Assembly: GCF_900700375.1 (NCBI RefSeq)
Contig: NC_041717.1
Span: forward strand, 19,544,090 to 19,608,089
Length of the DNA: 64,000 nucleotides
Source: Denticeps clupeoides
Lineage: Eukaryota > Chordata > Actinopteri > Clupeiformes > Denticipitidae
Direction of reading: 5' to 3'
In this document: piece after piece, positions 22,967-43,286 of the stretch
How the letters are laid out: each line of letters begins with the position of its first letter
How positions within the stretch are numbered: position 1 is the first letter of the stretch
Position numbers and translations under genes: made by a program
The notes under the pieces: model-generated
Seen by the model: the letters and a program-made list of their open reading frames with translations, nothing else
Database searches by the model: none
What the model was told of the DNA's origin: nothing

Positions 22967-23227
22967 TATTATGAGCAGGGCCGCTTCTAGACAGCCATAT
23001 ATGAGGAAGCAGACAGAAATGTTCCAGGTCCTGGTCTGCACACATTGTACGACCTTATCACGGCCCCCACTCCACCTCCAGACCCAGTTTGACATTTGCA
23101 GTTGTAAAAGTTAGAAATAAATTCTCAGTTTTAAATCTTTTCACTTCTTAATGTTAATTTAACAATTAAAAATAAAGAAAAAACAACATTTTACAAAGTA
23201 CAAATTCTAAAAAACAGCATAACTGAC

Positions 23228-23475
23228 CTGTGAGAAGAAGTATCCACTGATCTAAGAACAGTGCTTGCCGCAGTTGCTTATATACCATCCTGTATGCAAT
23301 TACCTTCACTTTCCACTTCTAAGAAATGGTGCCAACCAGTGCCAACACTAAACCCAACCTAAACACAGTAATATTGGTTCAGACAGCAACACTTTCACTT
23401 TCAGCTTTTTTTTGTTTGTTTTCATCATACGCTCCTGTATACAATTACCTTCACTTTCCATTTCTAAGAAATGGT
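23228..23475 (-). promoter_or_regulatory. Putative interferon-type promoter and 5' UTR exon of the RRM-GTPase gene
   Basis: On the minus strand a TATATAAG box (23284-23277) lies upstream of a probable non-coding exon that ends at 23228 before a GTCAGT donor. Upstream are GAAAGTGAAAGT, an ISRE-type element (23402-23391), and two copies of a 42-bp module (23289-23330 and 23434-23475, two differences). Each module holds GGAAAGTGAAG and TTCTTAGAA, which fits the GAS spacing TTCNNNGAA. The combination suggests STAT/IRF induction. The distal module is also adjacent to the U1 copy and contains TTACCTTCAC, somewhat like an snRNA PSE, so its role is ambiguous. Confidence 0.5.
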
Positions 23476-23481
23476 AGACTT

Positions 23482-23637
23482 ATACTTACCTGGCAGGGGA
23501 GATACCGTGATCAAGAAGGCAGTTGACCCAGGGCGAGGCTCAGCCATTGCACTCCGGCTGTGCTGACCCCTGCGAATTCCCCAAATGTCGACTGCATAAT
23601 TTCTGGTAGTAGGGGACTGCGTTCGCACTCTCCCCTG
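23482..23637 (+). ncRNA. U1 snRNA variant or pseudogene
   Basis: It starts with the invariant 5'-splice-site-pairing sequence ATACTTACCTG and continues through GGCAGGGGAGATACCGTGAT, the intact U1A loop ATTGCACTCC, GTGCTGACCCCTGCGA and a terminal stem TTCGCACTCTCCCCTG. At 156 nt it is about 8 nt shorter than the usual 164: one strand of stem-loop III is missing. The 70K loop reads ATCAAG (usually ATCACG) and the Sm site AATTTCTGG (usually AATTTGTGG). These changes suggest a variant or recent pseudogene. It diverges from the RRM-GTPase promoter. Confidence 0.85.
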
Positions 23638-23644
23638 ATAATTG

Positions 23645-23880
23645 GGGCACTGGTGGTCTAGCGGTTAAGCGGCCCCGTAATCAGAAGGTTGCTGGTTCGA
23701 ATCCCGAGCCGCCAAGGTGCCACTGAGTTGCCACTGAGCAAAGCACCGTCCCCACACACTGCTCCCCGGGCGCCTGCCATGGCCGCCCACTGCTCACCAA
23801 GGGTGATGGTTAAATGCAGAGGACACATTTCACTGTGGGCACCGTGTGCTGTGCTGCTGTGTATCACAAGTGACAAACAA
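23645..23880 (+). mobile_element. Full-length SINE-1
   Basis: Head GGTGGTCTAGCGGTTAAG with B-box GGTTCGAATCCC, the family core and the GTATCACAAGTGACAAAC tail. It begins about 8 bp after the U1 copy. Confidence 0.9.
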
Positions 23881-24282
23881 AAAAAGATGAACATAATCAT
23901 CTAGTTTAGAAAGATACAGTCGAAAATAGGTGGTGGGCAAACAGAGAGGAAGCAGCGTCTACTGGTCGAAACATTTAATGTTACCTGTTTAATTAACTTG
24001 CTGAGAAAACGTGATGTACAATGTTTGAAGCAGAAATAACATGAATCTTGAATGCCTTTTTGCATATCTTAAAGAAAACCATTTACAAATGTTCTAGTTT
24101 CTACATAATTTTGATTGAAAGCATCATCATACAAATAGAACCTGATTAAGCTAATTATTTAATAGTGTCCTTCAGAATGTATTCCCTGTGTGACCTTTTA
24201 CTAGATGCCTTGTGAGTAGACTTGATTACTTCTGTGCAAACGCATGTGCATGAGAAGAGGGAAAACAGGGACGACATACGGA

Positions 24283-24319
<37 letters not shown>

Positions 24320-25289
24320 CTGGCCCAGTGGGAATCATGACCCCCTGGTGTACAAGGCTAATGGCTGGCAGGCACGGTTATCTCGGCCTGCAGTGAGCGG
24401 GGCGCATAGCTGCAGGTGGCGTGTGCATGTGCAGGAGGTGGATGGCGGCCACTGACAGGTCCCCTGGCACACCTGGCTGTTCTCTGCAGCAGGCCGCTGT
24501 GGCTGCGATGCAGTCCTGCTGGTGGAACATTTGCAAACAAAGATGGAAATGCGGGTTCCCCACGAGGCAGGACCGGCAGCGCGGTTGCTAGCTGACGATG
24601 ACCCGTCGCCCTCTTCCACCAGCCTCTCTATCCTTCACACACCTGGAAGTAGAGGGGAATGATGTTGGGCCCCAGCAGTGTCCATATCGAGCGTCCATAT
24701 CGATCATCCTGCAATATTTTTGTAATTTTTGATTGAACATAAAGATTAATAATCCTAAACTAAACATCAGTATCAGAAATAGTACCCGTGCCTTATATTG
24801 CAGTTTTGTCACAAATTCTTTTGTATCATCTTTAAACAAACCTTTAATAGTATTTTTTTTTTATTAGGTAAATTTGAACGTGGTGTTTTGTCCCAAAGAA
24901 AATCTCAGCATTTGACTATTTTACTGAAATTTTTTTAAACACCCCTTTAACTTTTATAAGTTTAAAATGTATTACAGTTTACATCGGTGGTGATGGACCA
25001 GTGGATTATACCCCCTACTATTATTATATCTAAGGATGCGCAGGTTCAAATCCGGTCCTAGCCACCAAAAACGAAGGTAAGAATGGCAAAGTATGACGAT
25101 ACTGGGGTCAACTGCCAGCAGCGCTAGATTATACGCTGTGTTATCTCACTTGGTTTTTTGATGGTTCTGCTCACACCTTAAAAAAAAACGGCTGTCTACA
25201 TTACAAGATCTGCTAAATTCGAGTCCCAGCAGTGTCAATATTGATGGATCATCCTGCAATATAATATGTGGTATATTTGTGCAACAGTG
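23881..25289. other. Intergenic, with (AC)n and a GC-rich patch
   Basis: An (AC)n tract lies at about 24285-24316. The stretch 24330-24680 is GC-rich with open frames on both strands, none recognisable and none with clear splice context. The rest is AT-rich. Confidence 0.4.
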
Positions 25290-25570
25290 GCCCAGTGCCC
25301 TTAGTAGGACAGCCTAACTAGGGTGAATTTAACACTGTCTGTGTCTAACAGGGGGACTGTGTGATAAAGTGGACCTAATAATTGACACTGTGTCTGGGAC
25401 TTTAACAGAAGACCAGAAAACAGATGTGTTTTCAGTTTAAACACTGAGACTGAGTCTTGAGTCCCGAACACTGACAGGCAAGATGTTCCACAACTGCGGA
25501 GCTCTACAGGAGAAGGATCTGCTCCCAGCTGTGACCTTCTGTACCTTGGGTACCAGTAGTGACCCCGCAC
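25290..25570 (+). repeat. R-repeat fragment
   Basis: It contains GGACAGCCTAACTAGGGTGA, AACACTGTCTGTG and GATGTTCCACAACTGCGGAG. The first of these is shared with 7.33-7.44 kb. Confidence 0.6.
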
Positions 25571-25636
25571 CCGTTGAACGGGCGTGGCGGGTTGTAAATA
25601 ACCAAGAGTTCACTCCGGTAAGGAGTTATCTACTCA

Positions 25637-26035
25637 CCACGGCTTTTCAGGAGGGGCGACACCTTCACGCACGACGTCTTGTGTTGCCAGATCACACGCA
25701 GAATCAAGCACGAACGTCGGGCCAGTCGCTAAATGTATTTAAAATATACATGTTTAAATAAAGCATCTTGACTTGTTGCGAGTTTGTTGAAAAATGGATA
25801 CAGTAGACCACGTTGTGCTACATTTTATTTAGAACACCACGGCTATTCAGGAGGGGCGAAACCTTTACGCACGACGCCTTGTGTTGCCAGATCACACGCA
25901 GAATCAAGCACCAAAGACGGGCCAGTCGCTAAATGTATTTAAAATATACATGTTTAAATAAAGCATCTGGAGCATTGTTTTATACTATAGACCACGTTGT
26001 GCTACGTTGCTGCTACATTTTATATAGAATACGTC
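25637..26035 (+). repeat. Two-copy tandem duplication upstream of polr3g
   Basis: Two direct copies of a roughly 200-bp unit (about 25637-25842 and 25843-26035). Shared blocks are TTGTGTTGCCAGATCACACG, GGGCCAGTCGCTAAATGTAT and AGACCACGTTGTGCTAC. The second copy ends about 85 bp before the polr3g ATG. Confidence 0.85.
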
Positions 26036-26119
26036 TTCGGACGTTTTAAAGTACTTCCGGAAGAGCGACGTCCAAACACGTAAAACTGCGCTGGGCGCCG
26101 TTTCCCTCCTGTGAAGAAC

Positions 26120-28884
26120 ATGGCTGGAAAAGGTCGAGGAGTCTCTGCGTTCACCTTCAGCGTGGAAGCCCTGGGCATCACCAGGGGCAACATGCCGGAG
26201 ACCAGGCGGGGGCCGGGCCCACAGTTCCCGGTTCGTCGTGGTTTTATTGTTCTAGTGGTTCTGGCTCGTTCGGGCCACTGCTTAGTTCCAGTAACCCTGG
26301 TTTGTATTTTTACCCCCTTTCCAACAATGTCAGCTAGTTGGGCCGGTGCTGGCTGTCCTTTCGAGGATCATCGGACGTCACTCTCTGGATAAAGGACATT
26401 TAGGACATTTAGCGCATCAGCTGTAACCTCCCTGCACTGTCATACTGTTGCATTAGTATGTCTTGTGTGTCCTGTTGAATGTCCCATATGTCTGCAGGGA
26501 ATTTCACTGTACTCTGTACACACAGTACAGGCCAAACGTTTGGACACAACTTCTCATTCAATGTTTTCTTTCTTTTCATGACCATTTACGTTGGTAGATT
26601 CTCATTGAAGGCATCAAAACTATGAATGAACACATGTGGAGTTATGTACTTAACAAAAAGTGGAGACCTGGTCTCCACAGTCACCGGACCTGAACCCCAT
26701 CCAGATGGTTCTGGGTGAGCTGGACCAACAAGTGCTAAACACCTCTGGGAACTCCTTCAAGACTGTTGGAGAAGCATTTCAGGTGACGACCTCTTGAAGC
26801 TCATCGAGAGAATGCCAAGAGTGTGCAAAGCAGTAATCAGAGCAAAGAAACTAGAATATAAAACATGTTTTCACTTATTTCACCTTTTTTTGTTAAGTAC
26901 ATAACTCCACATGTGTTCATTCATAGTTTTGATGCCTTCAATGAGAATCTACCAACGTAAATGGTCATGGAAAAAAAGAAAACACATTGAATGAGAAGGT
27001 GTCCAAACTTTTGGCCTGTACTGTATGACAATCATGACTGGGTGGTAGTAGCCTAGTGGGTAACACACTCGCCTATGAACCAGAAGTCCCCAGGGGGACT
27101 GTTCCTGTCACTACTGGTTGTAAGTTGCTCTGGATAAGGGCGTAAATGTACAATCAGCAACTTGAACTTGAACTTGAACTTCCTGGTGCCAGCTGGAGAG
27201 CTGCATCATGACGCCTGTCTCTTTTTTATGCAGCCACGCCGCTACACGTACAGACATTAGACTCATTATTTGTTGTAGACCAGCAGCGCTGACGTCACTC
27301 TTTCTGCTTCTTTCTCTTCTCTCCGCAGCAGCTGGAGAACAAGCCGCTGCCCCTGAAGCTGGGCGAAGACGAGGACTACATGCTCGCCCTGAAACAGAAC
27401 ATGGGGGTCACCATGAGTCGGCTGCCCTCCTACATAAAGCCCCGGTCGGCCAGGCCGGGTGAGTAGCCCGCGTCCGCTGGTCACTCGCGTCCTCGCATCC
27501 ATGTCTTCCGCAGGTGCCCAACAGCCGGCAAAATGTTTTGCAGATGTGGAGAGGTACAAGCAGAAATACCTGAAGGAGTGTCTACGAATGGAACAGGAGG
27601 CGTGGACGCCCGGTAAAGGAGACCGTCGGGCTTCGTGGGGCGCCGTGGACATCCAGAGACGCGACGAAAATCTTAAGTCTTTTTTTTTTTTTTTTTTTCT
27701 CTGTTACAGACTGGCAGCGGCTGCCCAAGGAACTGATGCCAAGCAAGAAGACGGCAAAAAAGAAGAGCGGTGATTCACGTCTCTGCGCTGGGACTTCACG
27801 TGAAAATCACGCCTGAAACGGAACTGAACTAAATATTCCTCTTGTTCGCAGCGGTGAAGACGAAAGCCAAAAAATTAACAAGCAAAGAAAACGAGGACCT
27901 GATGAGTAAACTGAGTGTGAGTTCTGATGGGACGAAAGATGATTCATTTGCTGACCTTTTTTTTATTTTTTTTTATTTTGCAGACCTAAACTTCTCAATT
28001 GTCATATTACGGGGCAGTGGTGGCCTAGCGGTTAAGGAAGCGGCCCCGTAATCAGAAGGTTGCCGGTTTGAATCCCGATCCGCCAAGGTGCCACTGAGGT
28101 GCCACTGAGCAAAGCACCGTCCCCACACACTGCTCCCCGGGCGCCTGTCATGGCTGCCCACTGCTCACTCAAAGTGATGGTTAAATGCAGAGGACAAATT
28201 TCACTGTGTGCACCGTGTGCTGTGCTGCTGTGTATCACAAGTGGCAATCGCTTCACTTTCACATTTTACATAATTTTTGTAGCATCATCGCACAAACCTG
28301 GCCGTTTTCTTTTTGGCGGAGGACCATGTGTTTGTACAATTTGAGTAACAGCCGATGATCTACCGAGCGGTAGTTCTCCCAACAGCTCTGAATCGGACCG
28401 CCATGACTGAACCCTTTTAGGAGCTGGAGAAAAAGGGTGACGACAAATCGGACGAGGAGGCGGAAGGAAAGAAGGCGAAAGGGGAGGAGGAGGAGGGGGA
28501 AGAAGAGGAAATTGAGGGCGTGGAGTATGAGGAGGAAAATGAAGAGGTGAGATTAGGAATTTTTCTTTTTTATTAGTACTGTCGTTTACAGCATTTACCA
28601 GATGCCTTTATCCAGAGTGACTTACAATCAGTAGTGACAGGGACAGTCCCCCCCTGGAGACACTCAGGGTTAAGGGTCTTGCTCAGGGACACGATGGTAG
28701 TATGTGGGGTTTGAACCTGGGTCTTCTGGTTCACAGGCGAGTGTTTTACCCACTAGGCTACTACTACTGTTGTTTAGATCGTGCGTTTCTCTCCAAGGAC
28801 AACGACTACATTGCAAGTTACTTTGAAGACGGCGATGATTATCTGGCCGGCAGTGATGACAACATGGATGAAGCAACTTATTAG
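26120..28884 (+). CDS. polr3g: RNA polymerase III subunit RPC7 (RPC32-alpha type)
   Basis: Seven exons: 26120-26230, 27329-27458, 27544-27612, 27710-27769, 27852-27916, 28421-28546, 28798-28884. They give 648 nt, 215 residues, with consistent phases. The protein starts MAGKGRGVSAFTFSVEALGI, has the family core YMLALKQNMGVTMSRLP and DVERYKQKY, then TPDWQRLPKELMP, a Lys-rich stretch, a long Glu-rich tract (exon 6) and the conserved end YFEDGDD...SDDNMDEATY. The DEATY end and PSKK-type centre favour polr3g over polr3gl. The subunit belongs to the RPC3-RPC6-RPC7 subcomplex that acts in Pol III initiation. A CTTCCGG ETS-type motif lies shortly upstream. Introns carry a Tc1-like MITE and three SINEs. 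Confidence 0.93.
26523..27030. mobile_element. Tc1-like MITE, both ends present, about 0.5 kb
   Basis: Inverted ends carrying CAGTACAGGCCAAA, each about 140 bp long, flank a short remnant of transposase DNA (PQSPDLNPIQ-like, EAFQVTT). It is internally deleted and non-autonomous. In polr3g intron 1. Confidence 0.88.
27043..27148 (+). mobile_element. SINE-2, internally deleted
   Basis: Head TAGTAGCCTAGTGGGTAACA and tail GTAAGTTGCTCTGGATAAGG are joined with the core missing. In polr3g intron 1. Confidence 0.8.
28013..28262 (+). mobile_element. Full-length SINE-1
   Basis: Head GTGGCCTAGCGGTTAAGG, B-box GGTTTGAATCCC, core and CAATCGCTTCACTTTCAC tail. In polr3g intron 5. Confidence 0.9.
28570..28772 (-). 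mobile_element. Full-length SINE-2
   Basis: The whole family sequence is inverted, from the CAGCATTTACCAGATGCC tail to the CACTAGGCTACTACTA head. In polr3g intron 6, ending near the last-exon acceptor. Confidence 0.9.
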
Positions 28885-28894
28885 TTCTTTCTTT

Positions 28895-28929
28895 AAATGT
28901 GCTTGTGTTCATATAACACAAGCACATTT
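28895..28929 (+). promoter_or_regulatory. 15-bp perfect hairpin in the polr3g 3' UTR
   Basis: Arms 28895-28909 and 28915-28929 are exact inverted repeats around a 5-nt loop CATAT, 10 bp after the stop codon. It could be an RNA stem-loop; its role is unknown. Confidence 0.6.
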
Positions 28930-29599
28930 CAGAAAACCTGTTTTGCCTTGTACACAAAGTAAAACAATGAGCATTTAAAAAAAGAGACAAATATATTGTA
29001 TTCTGAGCAAGAAAAAACAATGGTTTTATTTATCATTTGATTCCACAGACGGAAGGCACGTACTGTCTTAAAACACTTTCAAGTAAACTAATGTGCGTGT
29101 GGTCAACAGAGAGAGAAAATTCCACATTTCACCATCATGCTGTGCTTTTTTTTTTTTTTTTTTTTTAAAAACTTTATACCTTGAAAGAAACCATGGCCTT
29201 AAAGGAGCAGTCTGGTGAAAACTCAGATTAAGGTGTCAATCATATAAGGACATTTCTAGGGAAACAGGGGAACCAAACCTTTCCATGCCATATCCTAGAT
29301 TTTTTACAGAAAAGTATTTAATACTTCTATATTTTATTATTTTACGTGCCACTGTTATATCTCTTTTTTTTGTATATATATATATATTTCTACAGCATGG
29401 ATGACCTTCCTGAGAGTTCATTAAAAATAAAGAATAAAAGAAAACAGAATAGAATAAAATTAGAGAAACATGCAGCAATTTGAATTGAGCAAGGGGTGGA
29501 ATAAAATCGAAAATATTTAAGACAACATATTAAAAGAGTGAAAAAAGGACTTCCTAAGAAGCCACATAAAACACTGCGTAAGAACACCGTACAAGAACC
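28930..29599. other. polr3g 3' flank
   Basis: AT-rich with a T-run at about 29149-29166 and a short (TA)n at about 29380. No further gene is seen. Confidence 0.4.
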
Positions 29600-30130
29600 A
29601 CGTCACACTGGGTTAAAAGCCAGAGTGTAAAAGTGATTTAAACACAGTGATTGACGGCGCCTGTCTGACACTGATTGGCAGGTCGTTCCATAAAAAAAAA
29701 AAAAGTGAAGTGATTGTCACATGTGATACACAGCAGCACAGCACACAGTGCACACAGTGAAATTTGTCCTCTGCATTTAACCCATCACCCTGAGTGAGCA
29801 GTGGGCAGCCATGACAAGCGCCCGGGGAGCAGTGTGTGGGGACGGTGCTTTGCTCAGTGGCACCTCAGTGGCACCTTGCCGGCTCGGGATTCGAACCAGC
29901 AACCTTCTGATTACAGGGCCGCTTCCTTAACCGCTAGGCCACCACTGCCCATAGACGTGGGGCGGCCACTTCAAAGGTCCTGCCGCCTCGGTGCTTGTAA
30001 TGTGACCAAGGAACAGATAATAAGAGAATGTTAGAATGGAGAAGGTCTGACCAATAGGCTGGAGCCGAGCAATGCAGCGATTTAAAACCAAATAAAAGAA
30101 TTTTCAAATGGATCGTGAATTGCTGTTTCC
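29600..30130. repeat. Dispersed repeat interrupted by SINE-1 (minus, 29703-29953)
   Basis: The flanks GCCTGTCTGACACTGATTGG and GGCGGCCACTTCAAAGGTCC read as one older repeat split by a complete inverted SINE-1 with a clear tRNA-like head. The order of insertion is therefore repeat first, SINE second. Confidence 0.65.
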
Positions 30131-31256
30131 AGATTTAGGTTGGTCAGGCACCTCATCTGAAAAAGTGCAATTTTACAATATTGTTAATGTGCATCCATTT
30201 TAGCCCACACGTGGTAGTTTTTGAGATGTCTCAGTGCCTTTATGATAGCTATCCTGACTTTTGTTCTGAGATGAACACAATTTTGGAGAGCAATGTGTGG
30301 GTAATGGATATTGTGTAATCCGTAGTAAATGTACTTACAGATTTAGTACAGGACTTTGTCTATAGTTTATATTGAAATTATGGTGGATTGGAGCGGGCCA
30401 GTGCTTTTTGTTAAGATTGAGAACACTGGGAAAAAAAGAAAATATGAAATAAAACATGACTCTACCTAGGCTTATTTTTATTTAAAAAATTTGCACTGCA
30501 TTGGAAAAATGGCAGATGATATAATGAGATGTATGTGCTGTGTTTTTATTATTTGTGTATTTGTAAAGACATTCACAAATGTGTACTGGCACAGACTGTG
30601 TTTTCAGTCAGGTTTAAAGTGAGTTTGTTAGAAGAACAATTTTTGTTTTAAATGGTTGAAATGTTATTTTTTGTGATATTGAAAAATTGCAGCATTGAAC
30701 AGACAACATATTTCATGTTATGGTACAATTTTATAATTATGTGAGTCGTTATATAGAGCTTTTATATTTCTCTTTTGATGTCTTCATAGCACAATGTTGC
30801 AAATACGTTACGTAATTGCAGACTGAAGAATTTTGTAAAATAAAATGTGGAATAATTTACTCAGTGATACTTATTTGATTTGCTAGATAGTATTGTAGCC
30901 TCACAGAGTTCAGACTATAACAGGTCGGGTGGGGTTTGATTGTCCTGAAGCAATACTAATTTCAAGGAGTAACAGCACAATGTACACAATATCTTCATGA
31001 TACTTGGAATTCAGAATGTCAGACAGTCAGAAGGAATATTAGCAATATTCAGCTTCACAAGGTGTACGCTTCATATTGTTCAAAATTCCTGGGAATCTAA
31101 AATGCTGTGGTAATATTACTTCTGTAACCACGTCGTGGAGCCATGACATTTCTGTGCCTTTGTTGTGCATGGAGATTCAACACCTCCGTTTTTGCATGCC
31201 TTTGTCGAATGGCATTGCAAGTTACTTAATTTGCCGGCCCTCCCCCGAGCCAAACG
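30131..31256. other. Intergenic, nothing recognised
   Basis: AT-rich sequence without coding or repeat structure that I can assign. Confidence 0.4.
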
Positions 31257-31745
31257 TGTGAGGTGCCGGCCGTCGGGACCGCCTACTCTCTTTGTCTTCC
31301 CCAGACGGGAGGCACTGGGGGCGTGACGTCAGAAACAACAGGTTCTGATTGGTCTGTGACAGCTTCGTGTAGGCCAGGTGTATAAAGATCTGTTCACATG
31401 TGGGGAAGGCACTTTTTCTTTCTTTCTCAGCTGTTTTTTTTTTTCAGTCTTTTCTCTCCTCCCATTTTTCTCCTGGATCAGGTGATGTCTCTGAAACTTG
31501 GTTTAGGCTGTGCTGTCCTTTTCTATCTTTTCTCCTGTCTTTCATTTTGGTTTTCTCTGTAACATTGGTACCTTTTTACATACAATATTCACATGTAACT
31601 GCAAAAATAATTTACTGGGGTTAATAAATTAGAAAGCGTTCATCCTTTTAACCTCTATTGTGCCATGCATCTTTCTGCCAGGAAACATCAAGTTGGAGTA
31701 GTTTGAATACAGTGTTTTTGTGTGTAGAGAGAGAGTTTTTACACT
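31257..31745 (+). mobile_element. Possible solo LTR (fossil)
   Basis: About 0.5 kb starting TG and ending CA, with a TATAAAGATC box at about 31381. Its 3' 200 bp match the piece nested in SINE-1 at 21.3-21.5 kb. No internal coding region is attached. LTR identity is an inference from shape; the family is not identified. Confidence 0.4.
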
Positions 31746-31819
31746 TCAGTCTGAAAATTGTAAGTTTGTCATACTGTATATAAAAGCTACTGAGCTACAA
31801 GGCAGATCTGATGGCACTG

Positions 31820-31905
31820 TGTGAAGAGGTTGTGGGCAGCCATGTTCGGCCCCCAGGGAGCAGTGTGAGGGGTCGGTACCTTGTTCAGAGTGGGGACTCA
31901 ACTCT
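31820..31905 (-). mobile_element. Degenerate SINE-1 fragment
   Basis: Only GGGCAGCCATG and GGGAGCAGTGTGAGGGGTCG remain recognisable. Confidence 0.5.
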
Positions 31906-32009
31906 CCTTCTGCTACAAGACTTGATCCTTGACCACTATGCCAACCAGCTGAAATGGAGGCGTTACAAACCCTGGTTCGGTGTAGTAAGGGATCTACAGA
32001 GCTGACAGT

Positions 32010-32457
32010 ACAATTTACATTGGTAGATTCTCACTGAAGGCATCAAAACTATGAATGAACACATGTGGAGTTATGTACTTAACAAAAAGTGGAGACCTGG
32101 CCTCCACAGTCACCGGACCTGAACCCAATCCAGATGGTTTGGTGTGAGCTGGACCAACAAGTGCTAAACACCTCTGGGAACTCCTTCAAGACTGTTGGAG
32201 AAGCATTTCAGGTGACGACCTCTTGAAGCTCATCGAGAGAATGGCAAGAGTGTTCAAACAGTAATCAGAGCAAAGAAACTAGAATATAAAACATGTTTTC
32301 TGTTATTTCACCTTTTTTTGTTAAGTCCATAACTCCACATGTGTTCATTCATAGTTTTGATGCATTCAGTGAGAATCTACCAACGTAAATGGTCTTGAAA
32401 ATAAAGAAAACACATTGAACGAGAAGGTGTCCAGACTTTTTGGCCTGTACTGTATAG
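32010..32457. mobile_element. Tc1-like MITE, one end shortened
   Basis: Same internal structure as 26.5 kb, including the junction CTTAACAAAAAGTGGAGACC. The right terminal repeat is complete (ending GGCCTGTACTGTA) and the left end is truncated. Confidence 0.85.
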
Positions 32458-33965
32458 TTTAGTTTAAGCATTTAAAAAATGGCTAAATATTTTTATCCAC
32501 AGTAATATCCATTTATGCATAAATCAAGTCATGTTTCAATCGGGTTTAGAAGGCTGGAATAAAATGCAATAATTTCAAGTTTCAAGGAATCAGGAAAGAA
32601 TGCTTTGGTGTAGAGGAGAAGCCAGACTCTGAAACCACAAAAGGTCAGAAGGATTTTATTAAAAGAAAATAATAACAATGTAGTAATAATAATAATAATG
32701 TCATAATGATCTTCTCCAGACCCGCATTTCAGATACATGGTCCAAAAACTGAATATAATGTCAAATGTCATGTCCAACAACAGTACAAAATATTTACAAC
32801 ACATTTTTGTACAAAGTAGTAAAGTTATGTACAGTTTACAAGCACAATAACAATTATATGGCAATTACATGTTTGTGTAATAATGATGTGCAAAGAAAAA
32901 AATCTAAATCTAGCATTTTGCTTACAAACAATCATGAATTCTGTCACTCCCCTACTATAATGAATAATGTATACCCATAATTCCCCTCAGCCTACACCTA
33001 CACTGAATATCCAGAAAACAAGAAAACATCATCGATTACATGGGTTTGGAGACAGTAAGGTACATGCCTACAAAAAAAAAAAAAAAAAAAAACTTCCAAA
33101 AGCAAAGAGCCATCAGACATCAGTGTTAACCGTCAGTTTTCTCCACTGAATCTCTGCACGCCCGTTCAACGAAGGAGGGGCGCTCTAGCTTTGTGAATGA
33201 TGGGACTACAGGAAAAGGGGGGGAAAAGGGTGACACATATTAGCTGAAATAAAAACCCAGTCAGCGTATAAGACATTCTGTACTGGTTAAGGGTCACAGT
33301 GTTCAACTGAGCCTCAGTTAAAATTAAGACATTTGTTTAAAAACAAAAAAAAATAAAACCCATAACCAAATCTATATTAATTCATAAACGAGACCTTTGT
33401 CCATTTAACCGTCGTAGTTCAATTTAAAGGCAGGGGGGTTTGCAGGAGCAGCAGCAGATTCTGTTTTAAGCCCGAGCTACAGAGCACACCTACTGCCAAG
33501 GCAAACAGCGATAGGAGGCTAAACAGGGTGAAAGCCAAGAAAGAAAGGAGGTACCAGAGTCTCGTAAAGCGCCCCGACTGCAGAGGGCTCTGTGCCTTCC
33601 TTCTTCTGGACGCCGCACGTCTGCCGCAGGGAAGCGAGAGAGAAAGGAATGGGGGGGGAGGGGGTGAATGAGGAGGACGTCTTCTCAGTACACCACAGCG
33701 CTAACCGTTCATGGAGACGAGGGCGGCACCAAGTCTGAAGGAGTCGAGGGAAGCTACAGTCATGCAGAAGCATTAGCATATGCAGACAGGAGGAAGCGTG
33801 GGAAGGTGAGAAAAAGCTGTGTTAAGAGGATCATGGTCCTTCCTTCACAAACCATCTCAGCACTGAGACCACCAGCCAAAGTCCCTTTTAAACTTTTAGC
33901 TATTTCTGGGATAATCCTCACCCATCACTTATCTTAAATTCATTTTAGCTGCCCAGCTAAGAGTC
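32458..33965 (-). other. 3' flank and probable 3' UTR of cdc14b
   Basis: No further coding exon is recognised. It contains an A-run at about 33070-33091 and several AATAAA complements. Where the transcript ends cannot be fixed from sequence. Confidence 0.4.

Positions 33966-43286
<9,321 letters not shown>

Noticed and set aside
23660-23705. SINE heads as tRNA genes
   Set aside because: A and B boxes are present, but the heads lack a foldable acceptor stem and are joined to SINE bodies.
24222-24680. GC-rich patch with frames on both strands
   Set aside because: No protein family recognised and no convincing exon borders, so it was left as intergenic.
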